Shown here: positions 10,207 to 19,496 of the stretch, in pieces
How the letters are laid out: every line of letters starts with the position of its first letter
How positions within the stretch are numbered: position 1 is the first letter of the stretch
From: an uncultured Nitrospirota bacterium
GTDB lineage: Bacteria > CG2-30-53-67
DNA length: 64,000 nucleotides
Assembly: GCA_947259355.1 (NCBI GenBank)
Contig: CAMYMF010000008.1
Span: 1 to 64,000, forward strand
Direction: 5' to 3'
Notes under the pieces: generated by a model
Database searches by the model: none
What the model saw: the letters and a program-made list of their open reading frames with translations, nothing else
Told to the model about the DNA's origin: nothing
Position numbers and translations under genes: made by a program

Positions 10207-10235
10207 AGTTTATCATATTCGAGGTATCAAGTCAA
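10207..10235 (-). promoter_or_regulatory. Predicted sigma70 promoter of the prkA operon
   Basis: On the minus strand TTGACT (10230-10235) and TAAACT (10207-10212) are 17 bases apart. The predicted transcript begins about 70 bases before the prkA ATG. It is divergent from the promoter at 10281-10310. Confidence 0.55.
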
Positions 10236-10280
10236 TTTAACAGCACAGCCCACGCGCGTTCGCGCGCACCGCGCTTTTGC

Positions 10281-10310
10281 TTGACGCGAGGTAACTGCTA
10301 TTGATAAAAT
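10281..10310 (+). promoter_or_regulatory. Predicted sigma70 promoter of dtd and its MBL neighbour
   Basis: TTGACG (10281-10286) and TAAAAT (10305-10310) are separated by 18 bases. The transcript would carry a leader of about 150 bases before dtd. The rest of the 334-base interval 10134-10467 holds no supportable gene. Confidence 0.5.
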
Positions 10311-10467
10311 ATATGCTTTCCTTATCGCCGACAACGTATGCGCGTCCTTACGGCAAAAGCCTGTGGCGCGCCGGAAAATTCGGAGGTCCCCGCATCAGTC
10401 ACTTTTCTTCCGGTATCTTTAATTCGTGCCGTTCCTCAAGACACAGTGCTTGCAGGCGTCGTGCGCG

Positions 10468-10941
10468 ATGATCGCCGTTGTCCAGCGGGTGTCCCAGGCG
10501 TCCGTCGTCGCCGGCAGCTACTCTGCCCACATTGACCGAGGTGTTCTCATCCTGATCGGCGTTGCGAGAAACGATGCGGCCGCGCAGGCTGAAGAGCTGG
10601 CTGCCAAGGTAGCGCACCTGAGGATCTTTGAAGACCCAAAGGGCAAGATGAACTTGTCCCTGCTCGATGTGAAGGGCGCCGCTCTGGTGGTGTCACAGTT
10701 TACGTTGACGGCCAACACCGACCGCGGACGCCGCCCCGGCTTCGATCAGGCGGCACCGGCGGTGCAGGCAAGCGCACTCTACGAACATTTTGTGGCGCAC
10801 CTTCAGGCCGCCGGCGTGCCGACCCAGACGGGCGTTTTTGGTGCCCCCATGGCCGTGCAGTTGACCAACGACGGCCCGGTGACGCTGATCCTGAAGAGCA
10901 AGGGAGTGCCAGCAACGGAAATGAAAGGAAAGCGATCATGA
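10468..10941 (+). CDS. dtd: D-aminoacyl-tRNA deacylase
   Basis: The 157-residue product starts MIAVVQRVSQASV, the conserved Dtd N-terminus. It carries both active-site signatures: SQFTLTA (residues ~77-83) and the C-terminal GPVTLIL, which supplies the cross-subunit Gly-cisPro element. Dtd hydrolyses D-amino acids from mischarged tRNA, acting as a homodimer in the cytoplasm. Upstream in-frame codons do not resemble the family, so the ATG at 10468 was chosen. The stop overlaps the start of the next gene (ATGA). Confidence 0.93.
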   Translation: MIAVVQRVSQASVVAGSYSAHIDRGVLILIGVARNDAAAQAEELAAKVAHLRIFEDPKGKMNLSLLDVKGAALVVSQFTLTANTDRGRRPGFDQAAPAVQASALYEHFVAHLQAAGVPTQTGVFGAPMAVQLTNDGPVTLILKSKGVPATEMKGKRS

Positions 10942-11579
10942 TTCTGGAGACAATGGCCGTTGGTCCGTTAGAGGTAAACACCTATCTCATCACATCGGGG
11001 CCAGGAAAGGAGGCGGTGATCATCGATCCCGGCGATGAAGGTGCGCGGATCATGGGACGGGTCCGGAAGCTCGATCTTTCGGTCCGCTACATCCTGAATA
11101 CCCATGGGCACTTCGATCACATTGGCGCCAACGGCATGCTCAAGGAAGCCACTGGCGCGCAAATCCTGATTCATCCGAAAGACGCGCCACTGCTGAGCAC
11201 TGCCGCCGAACATGCGCGCTCCTTCGGCCTCCGGGCCGTCCCCTCCCCCCCTCCCGATGGCTTCATCGATGAAGGCGACCGGATCGAAGTGGAGGGCTTG
11301 GCTTTGCAAGTCATCGCTACACCGGGGCATTCCGAAGGTGGCGTCTCCTTTATTTTGGACACGCACGTCTTTACGGGAGATACGCTTTTCGCTGGCTCCA
11401 TCGGCCGCACCGATCTGCCAGGCGGCTCTTTTCGGGACATCATGATATCTATCCAGGACAAGATTCTGCCTCTGGGAGACCACATCAGCGTCCGGCCGGG
11501 GCATGGACCATCGTCCACCATCCAGAAGGAAAAGCGGACCAATCCCTTCATTGCAGAGCTGGGCTCGCGCTTCATCTAA
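10938..11579 (+). CDS. MBL-fold metallo-hydrolase (glyoxalase II-like)
   Basis: This 213-residue protein shows the metallo-beta-lactamase metal motif THGHFDH (His56, His58, Asp60, His61), the next ligand region ATPGHSEGG, and FTGDTLF with the bridging Asp. The size matches the YcbL-like class of glyoxalase II relatives, which lack the long C-terminal glutathione-binding helices of true GloB. It is probably a zinc thioesterase or hydroxyacylglutathione hydrolase; the substrate cannot be told from sequence. It is translationally coupled to dtd through the ATGA overlap, a pairing that implies no obvious shared pathway. Confidence 0.88.
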   Translation: MILETMAVGPLEVNTYLITSGPGKEAVIIDPGDEGARIMGRVRKLDLSVRYILNTHGHFDHIGANGMLKEATGAQILIHPKDAPLLSTAAEHARSFGLRAVPSPPPDGFIDEGDRIEVEGLALQVIATPGHSEGGVSFILDTHVFTGDTLFAGSIGRTDLPGGSFRDIMISIQDKILPLGDHISVRPGHGPSSTIQKEKRTNPFIAELGSRFI

Positions 11580-11651
11580 CCCAGAAGCCGGAGATGCACC
11601 TATGCCATAGCCGGGAAGAGCCTGCTTTCCAAAGTTTCGTGGAATTTTTCC

Positions 11652-11680
11652 TTGACACGGAGTGGCATATTCCCTATAAA
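11652..11680 (+). promoter_or_regulatory. Near-consensus sigma70 promoter of rplM-rpsI
   Basis: A perfect -35 box TTGACA (11652-11657) is followed after exactly 17 bases by TATAAA (11675-11680). The leader to the rplM ATG is about 35 bases. This strength fits a ribosomal-protein operon. Confidence 0.8.
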
Positions 11681-11721
11681 TACCGGGATATGCAAAATCA
11701 ACGCCGTTTCGGGAGTGGCGC

Positions 11722-12153
11722 ATGAAAACATATATGGCAAAAAAGGAAGATCAGGAGCGAAAATGGTACGTTGTCGATGCTTCGGGCGCTGTCTTGGGGC
11801 GACTGGCATCCAGAATTGCGCTGATGCTGACCGGTAAGAACACCCCCCAGTACACACCCCATGTTGACACAGGGGCCTTTGTCATCGTGATCAATGCGGA
11901 CAAGATTCGGCTGACGGGACGTAAACTGGACAATAAGGTCTATTACCACTACTCGGGTTATCAGAGCGGCTTGAAACGCACGACCGCGGGACGGCTTCTG
12001 GAAACCCATCCGGAACGGCTCATTACCTATGCCGTTCGCGGCATGCTTCCCAAGAACCGACTCTGCCGGGGTATGATTCGCAAGCTCAAGGTTTACGCTG
12101 GACCGGAGCATCCCCATGCGGCGCAAAAACCGGAAGCGATTTCATTTCAATAG
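11722..12153 (+). CDS. rplM: 50S ribosomal protein L13
   Basis: The 143-residue product has the standard L13 opening (MKTYMAKK, then [18 protein letters not shown]), the [13 protein letters not shown] block, and the [12 protein letters not shown] motif near residue 110. L13 is an early assembly protein of the large subunit, binding 23S rRNA. It pairs with rpsI downstream, the near-universal arrangement, 23 bases apart. A near-consensus promoter precedes it. Confidence 0.97.
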   Translation: MKTYMAKKEDQERKWYVVDASGAVLGRLASRIALMLTGKNTPQYTPHVDTGAFVIVINADKIRLTGRKLDNKVYYHYSGYQSGLKRTTAGRLLETHPERLITYAVRGMLPKNRLCRGMIRKLKVYAGPEHPHAAQKPEAISFQ

Positions 12154-12176
12154 GATTGATCGGGAGGTTTGCGGAC

Positions 12177-12572
12177 ATGGATCAGGAGCGAGTCTACGCG
12201 ACGGGAAAACGAAAGAACGCCTCAGCGAGAGTCTATATTTCTTTTGGCAGCGGGCAGATCGTCATCAACCACAAAGAGATGGGCGAATACCTCGGTGGAC
12301 GTGAAACGCTTCGAATGATGATTGAACAGCCCTTTGAGCTGACGGAGACGAGCGGCAAGTTCGATGTCCTCGCCACAGTGCAGGGCGGGGGCTCGTCCGG
12401 TCAGGCGGGTGCCATCCGCCACGGTATTGCCAAGGCCTTGGCTCTTCATGATGCAGCATATCGTGCCACACTGAAGAAGGCCGGCCTGATTTCCCGGGAT
12501 CCGAGAAAGAAAGAACGGAAGAAACCGGGCCAGCCGAAGGCCAGAAAGAAATTCCAGTTTTCCAAACGGTAA
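12177..12572 (+). CDS. rpsI: 30S ribosomal protein S9
   Basis: The 131-residue product shows [14 protein letters not shown] near the start, [17 protein letters not shown] in the middle, and the basic tail ending KKFQFSKR that reaches the ribosomal P site. The final Lys-Arg is conserved in S9. The ATG at 12177 is preceded by GGGAGG nine bases upstream, so a longer reading from 12156 was rejected. A strong terminator follows immediately. Confidence 0.97.
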   Translation: MDQERVYATGKRKNASARVYISFGSGQIVINHKEMGEYLGGRETLRMMIEQPFELTETSGKFDVLATVQGGGSSGQAGAIRHGIAKALALHDAAYRATLKKAGLISRDPRKKERKKPGQPKARKKFQFSKR

Positions 12573-12577
12573 ACTTG

Positions 12578-12607
12578 AAAGGAGGCCTTTCGGCCTCCTT
12601 TTTTTTC
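12578..12607 (+). terminator. Rho-independent terminator of rplM-rpsI
   Basis: AAAGGAGGCC pairs with GGCCTCCTTT around a TTTC loop and is followed by a run of eight T, a textbook intrinsic terminator. Confidence 0.93.
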
Positions 12608-12671
12608 GAGAAATCGTCGTGGGGACCGCTGCCCATCGCGAAGGGCTGTCGGTTTCGGGAGGACAAACCCT

Positions 12672-13712
12672 TTGATCAAAGTGGCAGTGGCCGGTGCCAC
12701 CGGCTACACCGGCTCCGAACTGCTTCGGATACTGCTCAATCATCCCAAGGTTGAGATCGTTCGCATCACCTCCGAGCAGAGCGCGGGGGCGGCCCTGGCT
12801 GGCGTTTTCCCACAGTTCAAGGGGCTCCTGGAGCTGACCTACGAACCGCTCGATCCCGTTTCTGTGGTCCAGGGGGTGGACATCGTTTTCCTGGCCTTGC
12901 CCCATACCGAGTCCATGAAGGTCACCCCCCGCATGGTGGAATCGGACGTGCGCGTCATCGACCTCAGTGCTGATTTCCGGCTGAAGCAGCCAGCCCATTA
13001 CCGGAGGTGGTACCACGTGGAGCATCCTGCGTCGGCGCTTCTGGCCACATCCGTCTACGGTCTACCCGAGCTGCACCGGCAGGCGGTGATCGGGGCAAAA
13101 TTGCTGGCCAATCCCGGGTGTTATCCGACCGCGGCCATCCTCGCGCTGGCCCCGCTTGTACAGGACCGGCGCATCGAACTGACGGGAGTGGTCATCGACG
13201 CCAAATCGGGCGTGACCGGGGCAGGCAAGACCCCGCAGCCCCATCTACACTTTCCCGAAGCCAACGAGTCCCTCATGGCCTACCGGGTCGGTGCGCATCA
13301 GCACACACCCGAGATCGAGCAGGAGTTGGGGCTTCTGGCTGGCACCGAGCTCTACGTCAACTTCACCCCCCACCTGATTCCCATGAACCGGGGCGTCTAC
13401 TGTACAGCTTACGCGGCCCTGCGGGAGCCTGCATCAACGGCGGCCCTCCTCGAACTCTATGGTGTGTTCTACAAAGCCAAGCCCTTCATCCGAGTCTTGC
13501 CGGCGGATGTCTATCCAAGCACACGCCACGTGCGCGGGACGAACTACTGCGACATTGGCCTTAAAGTTGACGAAAGAACTGGAAGGGTGATTGTCCTCTC
13601 CGCAGTCGACAACCTTGTGAAGGGCGCCGCAGGACAAGCCGTGCAGAACATGAATCTCATGATGGGACTCGAGGAAGAAACCGGCCTGCGACTCCCGTCC
13701 CTGGTTCCTTAG
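12672..13712 (+). CDS. argC: N-acetyl-gamma-glutamyl-phosphate reductase
   Basis: The protein has 346 residues. It opens with a Rossmann NADPH site (AVAGATGYTGSELLRIL), has catalytic Cys150 in ANPGCYPTA, and the HLIPMNRG motif near residue 240. It reduces N-acetylglutamyl phosphate to the semialdehyde in arginine synthesis. The start is TTG: GGGAGGA lies eight bases upstream and the conserved N-terminus begins exactly there. argJ follows 11 bases later. The order rpsI-argC recalls several Desulfobacterota genomes. Confidence 0.96.
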   Translation: MIKVAVAGATGYTGSELLRILLNHPKVEIVRITSEQSAGAALAGVFPQFKGLLELTYEPLDPVSVVQGVDIVFLALPHTESMKVTPRMVESDVRVIDLSADFRLKQPAHYRRWYHVEHPASALLATSVYGLPELHRQAVIGAKLLANPGCYPTAAILALAPLVQDRRIELTGVVIDAKSGVTGAGKTPQPHLHFPEANESLMAYRVGAHQHTPEIEQELGLLAGTELYVNFTPHLIPMNRGVYCTAYAALREPASTAALLELYGVFYKAKPFIRVLPADVYPSTRHVRGTNYCDIGLKVDERTGRVIVLSAVDNLVKGAAGQAVQNMNLMMGLEEETGLRLPSLVP

Positions 13713-13723
13713 GGGTCACCACC

Positions 13724-14938
13724 ATGTCTGGGTTTGTCCGGAAGGTTTCGGGAGGCATTACGGCCCCCCAGGGATTTCGGGCCGCCGGCATCGCCTGCGG
13801 CATCAAGCGCACGGCGGACCCGGACCTCGCCTTGATCGTGTCCGAAGCCCCTGCGGCAGCGGTCGGCATGTTCACCCGGAACCGGGCGGTGGCCGCACCG
13901 GTCGTCTGGACGCGGAAGATTCTCCCCACGCCCGCACTCCGGGCGGTGATTGTAAACAGCGGCAATGCCAACGCCTGTACCGGTGTAACCGGCCTGCAGG
14001 ATGCGGAAGCCATGGCCGCGCACACCGCCGATCATCTCTCTGTCCGCAAGCGGGAGGTGGCTGTGGCATCGACCGGCGTCATCGGTGCTCCCCTGCCCAT
14101 GGAAGCTCTACTGCCCGCGATTCCTCGACTGATCAAGGGGCTTTCCCGATCGGGCGGCACCCGGGCCGCGCGTGCGATCCTCACAACGGACACGCGCACA
14201 AAGATCCGTGCGGTGGAAACAACACTGCGCGGAAAACGGGTTCGCATCGGAGGAATCGCCAAAGGCTCAGGCATGATCCATCCGAACATGGCCACCATGC
14301 TCGCCTTTGTGACCACCGATGCCGCTGTGGAGCCCGTATTTCTCAAAGACGCTCTCAAGGAAGCCGTGGAGCAATCTTTCAACCGCATTACCGTGGATGG
14401 TGAGACGAGCACCAACGACATGGTACTGATCCTTGCCAACGGACTTTCGGGGGTACGCTTGGGCGCGCGGGAGCTGCGTTCCTCGGGCTTTCAGACGGGA
14501 CTGAACCAGGTCTGCCAGGAGATGGCTTTCGACATCGTCCGGGACGGCGAAGGGGCCACCAAGTTCGTGACGGTGCGGGTCGTGGGCGGCAAGAACGAAA
14601 ATCACTGCCTGATCGTCGCCCGCCGGATCGCGCAATCAAGCCTGGTGAAAACCGCCCTCTTCGGCGAGGACGCAAACTGGGGGCGCATCATGGCCGCCGC
14701 CGGTGTTGCCGGCATTCCCCTGCAACCGGAAAGACTGGACATCTACTTCGACAAAGTGCAACTCGTCAAACAGGGCGCCGCACGGGGTGTCCGAGAAGAG
14801 CACCAGGCCTCACGGGTACTCAAGAAGAAGCACATTACCATCACCGTGGACCTGCACCAGGGCTCCGCCGCCGCAGAGATCTACACCACCGACCTCTCCC
14901 TCGACTATGTCCGCATCAACGCGGATTACCGCTCCTAA
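13724..14938 (+). CDS. argJ: Bifunctional glutamate N-acetyltransferase / ornithine acetyltransferase
   Basis: The protein has 404 residues. It contains the self-cleavage site between Ala and Thr in HPNMATMLAF (residues ~186-195), which generates the N-terminal nucleophile Thr of the beta chain. NSGNANACTG near residue 75 is also family-typical. ArgJ transfers the acetyl group from N-acetylornithine to glutamate and so recycles it in arginine synthesis. Whether it also uses acetyl-CoA cannot be read from sequence. It is the last gene of the argC-argJ pair. Confidence 0.96.
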   Translation: MSGFVRKVSGGITAPQGFRAAGIACGIKRTADPDLALIVSEAPAAAVGMFTRNRAVAAPVVWTRKILPTPALRAVIVNSGNANACTGVTGLQDAEAMAAHTADHLSVRKREVAVASTGVIGAPLPMEALLPAIPRLIKGLSRSGGTRAARAILTTDTRTKIRAVETTLRGKRVRIGGIAKGSGMIHPNMATMLAFVTTDAAVEPVFLKDALKEAVEQSFNRITVDGETSTNDMVLILANGLSGVRLGARELRSSGFQTGLNQVCQEMAFDIVRDGEGATKFVTVRVVGGKNENHCLIVARRIAQSSLVKTALFGEDANWGRIMAAAGVAGIPLQPERLDIYFDKVQLVKQGAARGVREEHQASRVLKKKHITITVDLHQGSAAAEIYTTDLSLDYVRINADYRS

Positions 14939-14959
14939 CGTAATGGGGGCGACGGGGCT

Positions 14960-15014
14960 AAGCCAATTGAGCAAAGGGGTCAAGGATTCAAGGGGTCGAG
15001 GGCCCAAGTGAAGG
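14960..15014. repeat. Intergenic repeat, family B (CAAGGGGTC/GATTCAAGGG words)
   Basis: The text is a chain of GGGGTC, AAGGATTC and AAGGGGTCGAGGG words ending in CCCAAGTGAAGG. The same words recur at 21656-21765 and, inverted, at 21786-21830. No coding potential is visible. Confidence 0.6.
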
Positions 15015-15104
15015 AGAAGCGTCGATGCTCCCCTCAGCCTTACCCTGGGGGAAATTTTGCAAGGGCCTTGATCTGGAATTCGTACACTGCCCACAGCCAA
15101 CTGC

Positions 15105-15355
15105 CCACCGGTTTTTTTCTCTGTGCCCTCCGTGCCTCTGTGGTAAATCGCTCTTGATCTTGCCTTTAACCCAGAACTGCCTTTCTCTGCGTTCTTCGCG
15201 TTCTCTGCGGTAAGATAGTCTTTGACTTTCGCCTTTCACCTGAAGTGGCCTTTCTTTGTGCCCTTTGTGTCTGGTGAGATCGGTTTTGGGTTCTTGCCTT
15301 TAACCCGATTTGGTTCTTGTCCGCGTCCTCCGCGCCCTCTGCCCCATTAGGAACA
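15105..15355. repeat. Degenerate tandem intergenic repeat, family A (about 68-base period)
   Basis: Three to four imperfect copies of a unit read roughly TTTCTCTGTGCCCTCCGTG, then CCTCTGTGGTAA, then a CTTTAACCC-type linker. Copy starts are near 15116, 15179, 15248 and 15315. The same words occur at 29435-29570. Together with the family B repeat this fills the 461-base gap between argJ and the SRAP gene. Confidence 0.6.
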
Positions 15356-15399
15356 AGAACAGTTTCTAACGGGGGAGCCGGTGAAAAGCTTTTCCCCCT

Positions 15400-16065
15400 T
15401 CATCTCACTGGCTGAATATTTTCCGGGGAGTCGTTCTTCGGCACGTTCACCCGGGTGGACACGGGGTAGGCAACCATTTCGGCGGGAGGATAGGGTTTGA
15501 GCAGGGGTGCCAGAGCGGGGGCTTCCTGCACCGCGGGATCGAGCCAACGGCCGAGCCCCTCTTTCGGCAGGATGACCGGCATCCGGTCATGGATCGGCTC
15601 GAGCAATTCATTGGCGTCGGTGGTGAGGATGGTGCAGGTCGGGATCTTGTCTCCCTCCGGTGAGGTCCAGACATTGTAGAGACCGGCAAAACCGAAGGGC
15701 TTTTTCGATTTGAGATGAATATAAAACGGCGTCTTACCGTTCTTCTCTTTTCGCCACTCGTAAAAACCGTCGGCCACGATCACGGCCCGTTGTTTCCGAA
15801 AAGCACCCCGAAAACTCGGCTTCTCCGCTGCCGTTTCCGCCCGCGCGTTGATCATCTTGTAACCGGTGGACGCCACTTTCGCCCAGGCAGGGATGAACCC
15901 CCAGCGGCAAGCGATGAGGCGTCTCTTGCCGCCATCGACGATCACAGCGATCTCCTGGCCCGGTGCGACATTGTAGCTCGGCTTCAGCGCACAGCTTTCA
16001 ACTGCCAAATCAAAGGCTCTGAGTATTTCGGGAATGGTGCTTTCCCGGACGAACCTGCCGCACAT
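15400..16065 (-). CDS. SRAP-domain protein (YedK/HMCES family), abasic-site DNA-protein crosslinker
   Basis: The product has 221 residues. Cys2, exposed after Met removal (MCGRFVR), is the catalytic residue that forms a thiazolidine crosslink with abasic sites in single-stranded DNA. Other family marks are PSYNVAPGQ, WGFIPAWAK, INARAET, DGFYEWRK and the His in EPIHDRMPVIL. The protein shields abasic sites at replication forks. It stands alone, with no SOS box that I can recognise in the short upstream interval 16066-16136. Confidence 0.94.
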   Translation of the reverse strand: MCGRFVRESTIPEILRAFDLAVESCALKPSYNVAPGQEIAVIVDGGKRRLIACRWGFIPAWAKVASTGYKMINARAETAAEKPSFRGAFRKQRAVIVADGFYEWRKEKNGKTPFYIHLKSKKPFGFAGLYNVWTSPEGDKIPTCTILTTDANELLEPIHDRMPVILPKEGLGRWLDPAVQEAPALAPLLKPYPPAEMVAYPVSTRVNVPKNDSPENIQPVR

Positions 16066-16136
16066 GACGGCTCCCTTCCCTTGGCTTTAGAAAAACAACG
16101 AGGAGTAAACGACCTAAGTTCCGACCGCCCAAGACA

Positions 16137-16171
16137 AAGCGCTCACCCGGCATCAAACCAAGTGAGCGCTT
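16137..16171 (-). terminator. Hairpin after the fadL-like gene
   Basis: AAGCGCTCAC (16137-16146) and GTGAGCGCTT (16162-16171) form a perfect ten-pair stem with a 15-base loop. It lies 29 bases beyond the stop of the minus-strand outer-membrane gene and probably ends the fatty-acid operon. Confidence 0.65.
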
Positions 16172-16199
16172 GAATCGCAAACCTCAGACGCTGTAGCAA

Positions 16200-17519
16200 T
16201 TAGAACCTCCTAGTGACGGTGAACCCCACCAGATGAAAATTGCTCCTGTAAGACGCATTAAAATCTTCGTAGTTCTTGTCGGTGCTCCGATTTTCAAATT
16301 TGGACCACATGTACGCCCCATCCAAGGTCCAGTCGCCCCTCGTGTATCCGCAACCCAGGGAGAAGTTGTGCCGGTCTGAATCGGGAAGGATCGGCCCCAG
16401 CGTTTCATCGGGGATCGGATTGGTATCGTAGAAGTACCCAGCCCTCACGGCGAAGTTGTCTGTGTACTTGTATTCCGTTCCAAAATGAAACCCCCATGTG
16501 TTCGTCCAGTCCTCTTCCAAGACTCTTTCGCTCAAACCGCCCAGCGTGACCAGGCCCGGTTTCAGGTGGATCTCGAGATCATCGAAGTCGTTCCACGTCG
16601 TATATTGCGCGTCAAACTCGAAGGTCCACCGATCGAGCATGGTGGTGGAGATGCCGAAAAGGAAGATTGCCGGAAGACCCAGACTGGTTCTCGCACGGGT
16701 ACGCTCTTTGCCGCCACCCAGCAACTGGTTGCGGGCGAAATCCACCGTGGCTTCCGAGCGGGAAACCTCGACATTTGAATCGGTCCGATAGGAAAACCCA
16801 AAAGTCCAGAATTCATTGAATCGGTACCGAAGGCCGAAATTGACTGCAAAAGCGTCGCCGCGAGCATCGAGCTTAAATCGGCCTGCCTGGTCGGGCCCAA
16901 GTGTTGGCGGAGTGGGAATAAGTACGTTCTGTTCGTAACTCTGAACGGGCGTCAAACCCGGTAGTGCAACCCTCCGGATGATCTGCGCTTTGGCCCGAAC
17001 ATAGTGAACGCCGATCGCCAAAGACAGCTTGGGATCGACCTTAAAGGCAAAATTGGGATTGATATCATAGGTCTTCAGATGCGCTTCGTCCGCCACGGCG
17101 TTGCCCACCGCGCGGTCCGACCAGTTCGTTCCGATGCCAAAGGGGCTGTAGTAGCCGAATCCGAAGGTGACGTTGTCATTGATGCGATGGGTCAGGTAGA
17201 GATGGGGTAAGAAAAACGTCCGGGACTGCATCTCCTCGGTAAAATCCGGCCCCGCCGTAAATTCCCTAGGCACTTCATACTTCTGGTCGTTCCGGATGAA
17301 GGTATTCCCGATGGCCAACTGGGTCCCGGGGAGCTGCGTAATCCCGGCGGCATTGTTAAAGATGGCCGACGGGTCATCGGCGACCGCTGTGAAGGCGCCG
17401 GCCATTCCCATGGCTTTGGTGCCCTGCTCGAAGACCAGAAAGCCCGCCGCACCCGCCGAGGGGATTCGACCAAACTCAATCAACATAAAAAAGAACAATA
17501 CACTGATAGCCCGTTTCAT
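16200..17519 (-). CDS. FadL/OmpP1/TodX-type outer-membrane transport protein
   Basis: The 439-residue protein begins with a signal peptide (cleavage likely after PSAGA). Next comes the FadL-like N-terminal hatch (AGFLVFEQGTKAMGMAGAF, then DDPSAIFNNAAG with the NPA-like motif). The remainder alternates in the beta-strand manner and ends in aromatic Phe (TVTRRF), as expected for a barrel. FadL proteins let long-chain fatty acids diffuse laterally through the outer membrane. As the last gene of the fatty-acid block it is most likely a fatty-acid importer, although relatives take up aromatic hydrocarbons. Confidence 0.92.
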   Translation of the reverse strand: MKRAISVLFFFMLIEFGRIPSAGAAGFLVFEQGTKAMGMAGAFTAVADDPSAIFNNAAGITQLPGTQLAIGNTFIRNDQKYEVPREFTAGPDFTEEMQSRTFFLPHLYLTHRINDNVTFGFGYYSPFGIGTNWSDRAVGNAVADEAHLKTYDINPNFAFKVDPKLSLAIGVHYVRAKAQIIRRVALPGLTPVQSYEQNVLIPTPPTLGPDQAGRFKLDARGDAFAVNFGLRYRFNEFWTFGFSYRTDSNVEVSRSEATVDFARNQLLGGGKERTRARTSLGLPAIFLFGISTTMLDRWTFEFDAQYTTWNDFDDLEIHLKPGLVTLGGLSERVLEEDWTNTWGFHFGTEYKYTDNFAVRAGYFYDTNPIPDETLGPILPDSDRHNFSLGCGYTRGDWTLDGAYMWSKFENRSTDKNYEDFNASYRSNFHLVGFTVTRRF

Positions 17520-17660
17520 GGTCCCCCCTCCCTTTAAAAGTTTCTGCCCCTTCTATCAGAAGCACCACGTCGGATCAAAGCATCTCATCCAGCGCGACGT
17601 CAAAGAATCAGGCCATCCCGGCCGTTTCAACCATAACAACCGTTTTCAACAATCCGGCTC

Positions 17661-19445
17661 CTACTCTTCATAGAGCTTTTCCAGCAGTGCGCCGTATTTG
17701 GCGGTGATTGTTTTTCGGCGTACCTTCATGGTGGGTGTGATCTCACCATTCTCTTGCGTCAATTCCTGATCGAGCAGTGCGATCCTCTTGATCTTCTCGA
17801 AACGGGCCAGATCTTTCTGCAGTGTTTCCACCCGCGACATCATGAAGGCATACGTCCGCGGATCCTCAACCAACTCTTTGTCGGACGCTGCTTGAAGACC
17901 CTGCGCCTTCATTTCCTGTGTCAGTTTTTCGAAATCGGGCACGACCAGCGCGGTCAAGTATTTACGACGATCGCCGTAGACAACAACCTGAGAGATGTAG
18001 GGGTCCATGGTCAGCAGGTTTTCAATATTCTGCGGGGAGACGTTCTTGCCGCCCGAAGTGACGATGATGTCCTTTTTCCGGTCGGTGATGGTCACAAAAC
18101 CATCTTCATCCATGACGCCCACATCCCCCGTGTGAAGCCATCCCGCGTCATCGATCATATCCCGCGTGGCCTGTTCATTTCGAAAATAGCCCTTCATGAC
18201 CGAGGGACTGCGCGTCAAGATCTCTCCGTCCTCTGCAATCTTCACCTCGACACCGTCCAGAGGCAGACCGATGGCTCCGAACTTGATGCGGTCATGCCGA
18301 TTGGCTGTGATCACCGGTGAGGTTTCCGTCAGGCCGTACCCTTCTACAATCGTCACCCCCGCCGCGTAAAAAAACTCGGCGATCTCTTGAGACAGCGGCG
18401 CGCCCCCCGATATGAAGTAGCGCAGCCGTCCCCCCAGCCTCTCTTTGATCTTGCTGAAGACGAGGTGATCGGCCACGGCGTAGCCGAGTTGCAGCAGCAG
18501 AGGTCCCCTCTTACCGGCCAAACGATAGGGGGTCAGTTTCTGGCCGATCCCGATGCCCCAGAAGAAGATCCGCTGCCGGATGGCGGGACTGTCCTTGACC
18601 TTTTCCAGTACCCGCGCATGCATCTTTTCGTAGAGACGGGGCACGGAAATCATAACCGTCGGCCGTACTTCGCCCATGTTCTCGGCCACCGTATCGACCG
18701 ACTCGGCATAGGCAATGGTGATCCCATTGAAGATCATGAAAAACTGCCCTACCGTCCGCTCGAAGACGTGGCTCAGTGGCAGAAAAGAGAGGCAGGTATC
18801 CTTATGGGACACGGGCACCGCCGGGCCGGCCGCGTCGCAGTTGAAAAGGATGTTTCCGTGGGTAAGCATGACCCCCTTGGGGTCTCCCGTCGTGCCGGAA
18901 GTGTAAATGATGGTAGCTGTATCGGAGGTCACCGCCCGCGCCACGTGCTGCTGGAAGAGCTCCGGCTGCTGCTCGTGGAGTTCCTTTCCCATTTGACGCA
19001 GCAGGTCAAAAGGAATGACGTCCCCCTCCGACACGGGATCCATGACGACAACTTTTTCAAGGGAAGTCAAATCGGAACCGGCTTCCGTGATCTTCTGCAG
19101 CTGTTCGGCGGTGGAGACGATGACGGCTTTCGCCTCGGCATTGTTGAGGATGTAGGCAACCTGTCGGGCGGTATTGGTCTGATAGATGGGAACCGTGATG
19201 GCACCTTCCGACAGGATGGCGAGATCCGAGATAGCCCATTCGGGCCTGTTCTCCGACAGGATGGCCACCCGATCGCCCCGCACGACGCCGAGTTTGGAAA
19301 GCCCCAGCGCGACGTCGCGCACCGCATCGGCGAAAGCCCGCCACGAAATGTCCCGATACACCCCTCCTTCCTTGTACTTAAGGGCTGTTTCGTCGCCGTA
19401 ACGCGCTGCGCAGTTAAGAAAGCGGTTGTGGAGTGTGTCCGCCAT
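17661..19445 (-). CDS. Long-chain acyl-CoA synthetase (AMP-forming)
   Basis: The protein has 594 residues. It carries the adenylate-forming P-loop TSGTTGDPKG (residues 182-191), GYGLTETSPV, HTGDVG and DRKKDIIVTSGGKNVSP. The last motif and the length place it with the FAA1/FadD15-type long-chain ligases rather than short-chain ones. It activates imported fatty acids to acyl-CoA at the inner membrane face. It is encoded between etfA (51-base gap) and the FadL-like gene (141-base gap), in line with coupled uptake and activation. Confidence 0.94.
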   Translation of the reverse strand: MADTLHNRFLNCAARYGDETALKYKEGGVYRDISWRAFADAVRDVALGLSKLGVVRGDRVAILSENRPEWAISDLAILSEGAITVPIYQTNTARQVAYILNNAEAKAVIVSTAEQLQKITEAGSDLTSLEKVVVMDPVSEGDVIPFDLLRQMGKELHEQQPELFQQHVARAVTSDTATIIYTSGTTGDPKGVMLTHGNILFNCDAAGPAVPVSHKDTCLSFLPLSHVFERTVGQFFMIFNGITIAYAESVDTVAENMGEVRPTVMISVPRLYEKMHARVLEKVKDSPAIRQRIFFWGIGIGQKLTPYRLAGKRGPLLLQLGYAVADHLVFSKIKERLGGRLRYFISGGAPLSQEIAEFFYAAGVTIVEGYGLTETSPVITANRHDRIKFGAIGLPLDGVEVKIAEDGEILTRSPSVMKGYFRNEQATRDMIDDAGWLHTGDVGVMDEDGFVTITDRKKDIIVTSGGKNVSPQNIENLLTMDPYISQVVVYGDRRKYLTALVVPDFEKLTQEMKAQGLQAASDKELVEDPRTYAFMMSRVETLQKDLARFEKIKRIALLDQELTQENGEITPTMKVRRKTITAKYGALLEKLYEE

Positions 19446-19496
19446 GGCTCGTTTTTGTATCCCCCCTCTGGACCCGCTATTCTTTCAATTTTCCCC

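Noticed and set aside
14960-15355. CRISPR array
   Set aside because: Units are degenerate, of uneven spacing and without identical repeats or unique spacers; no cas genes are near.
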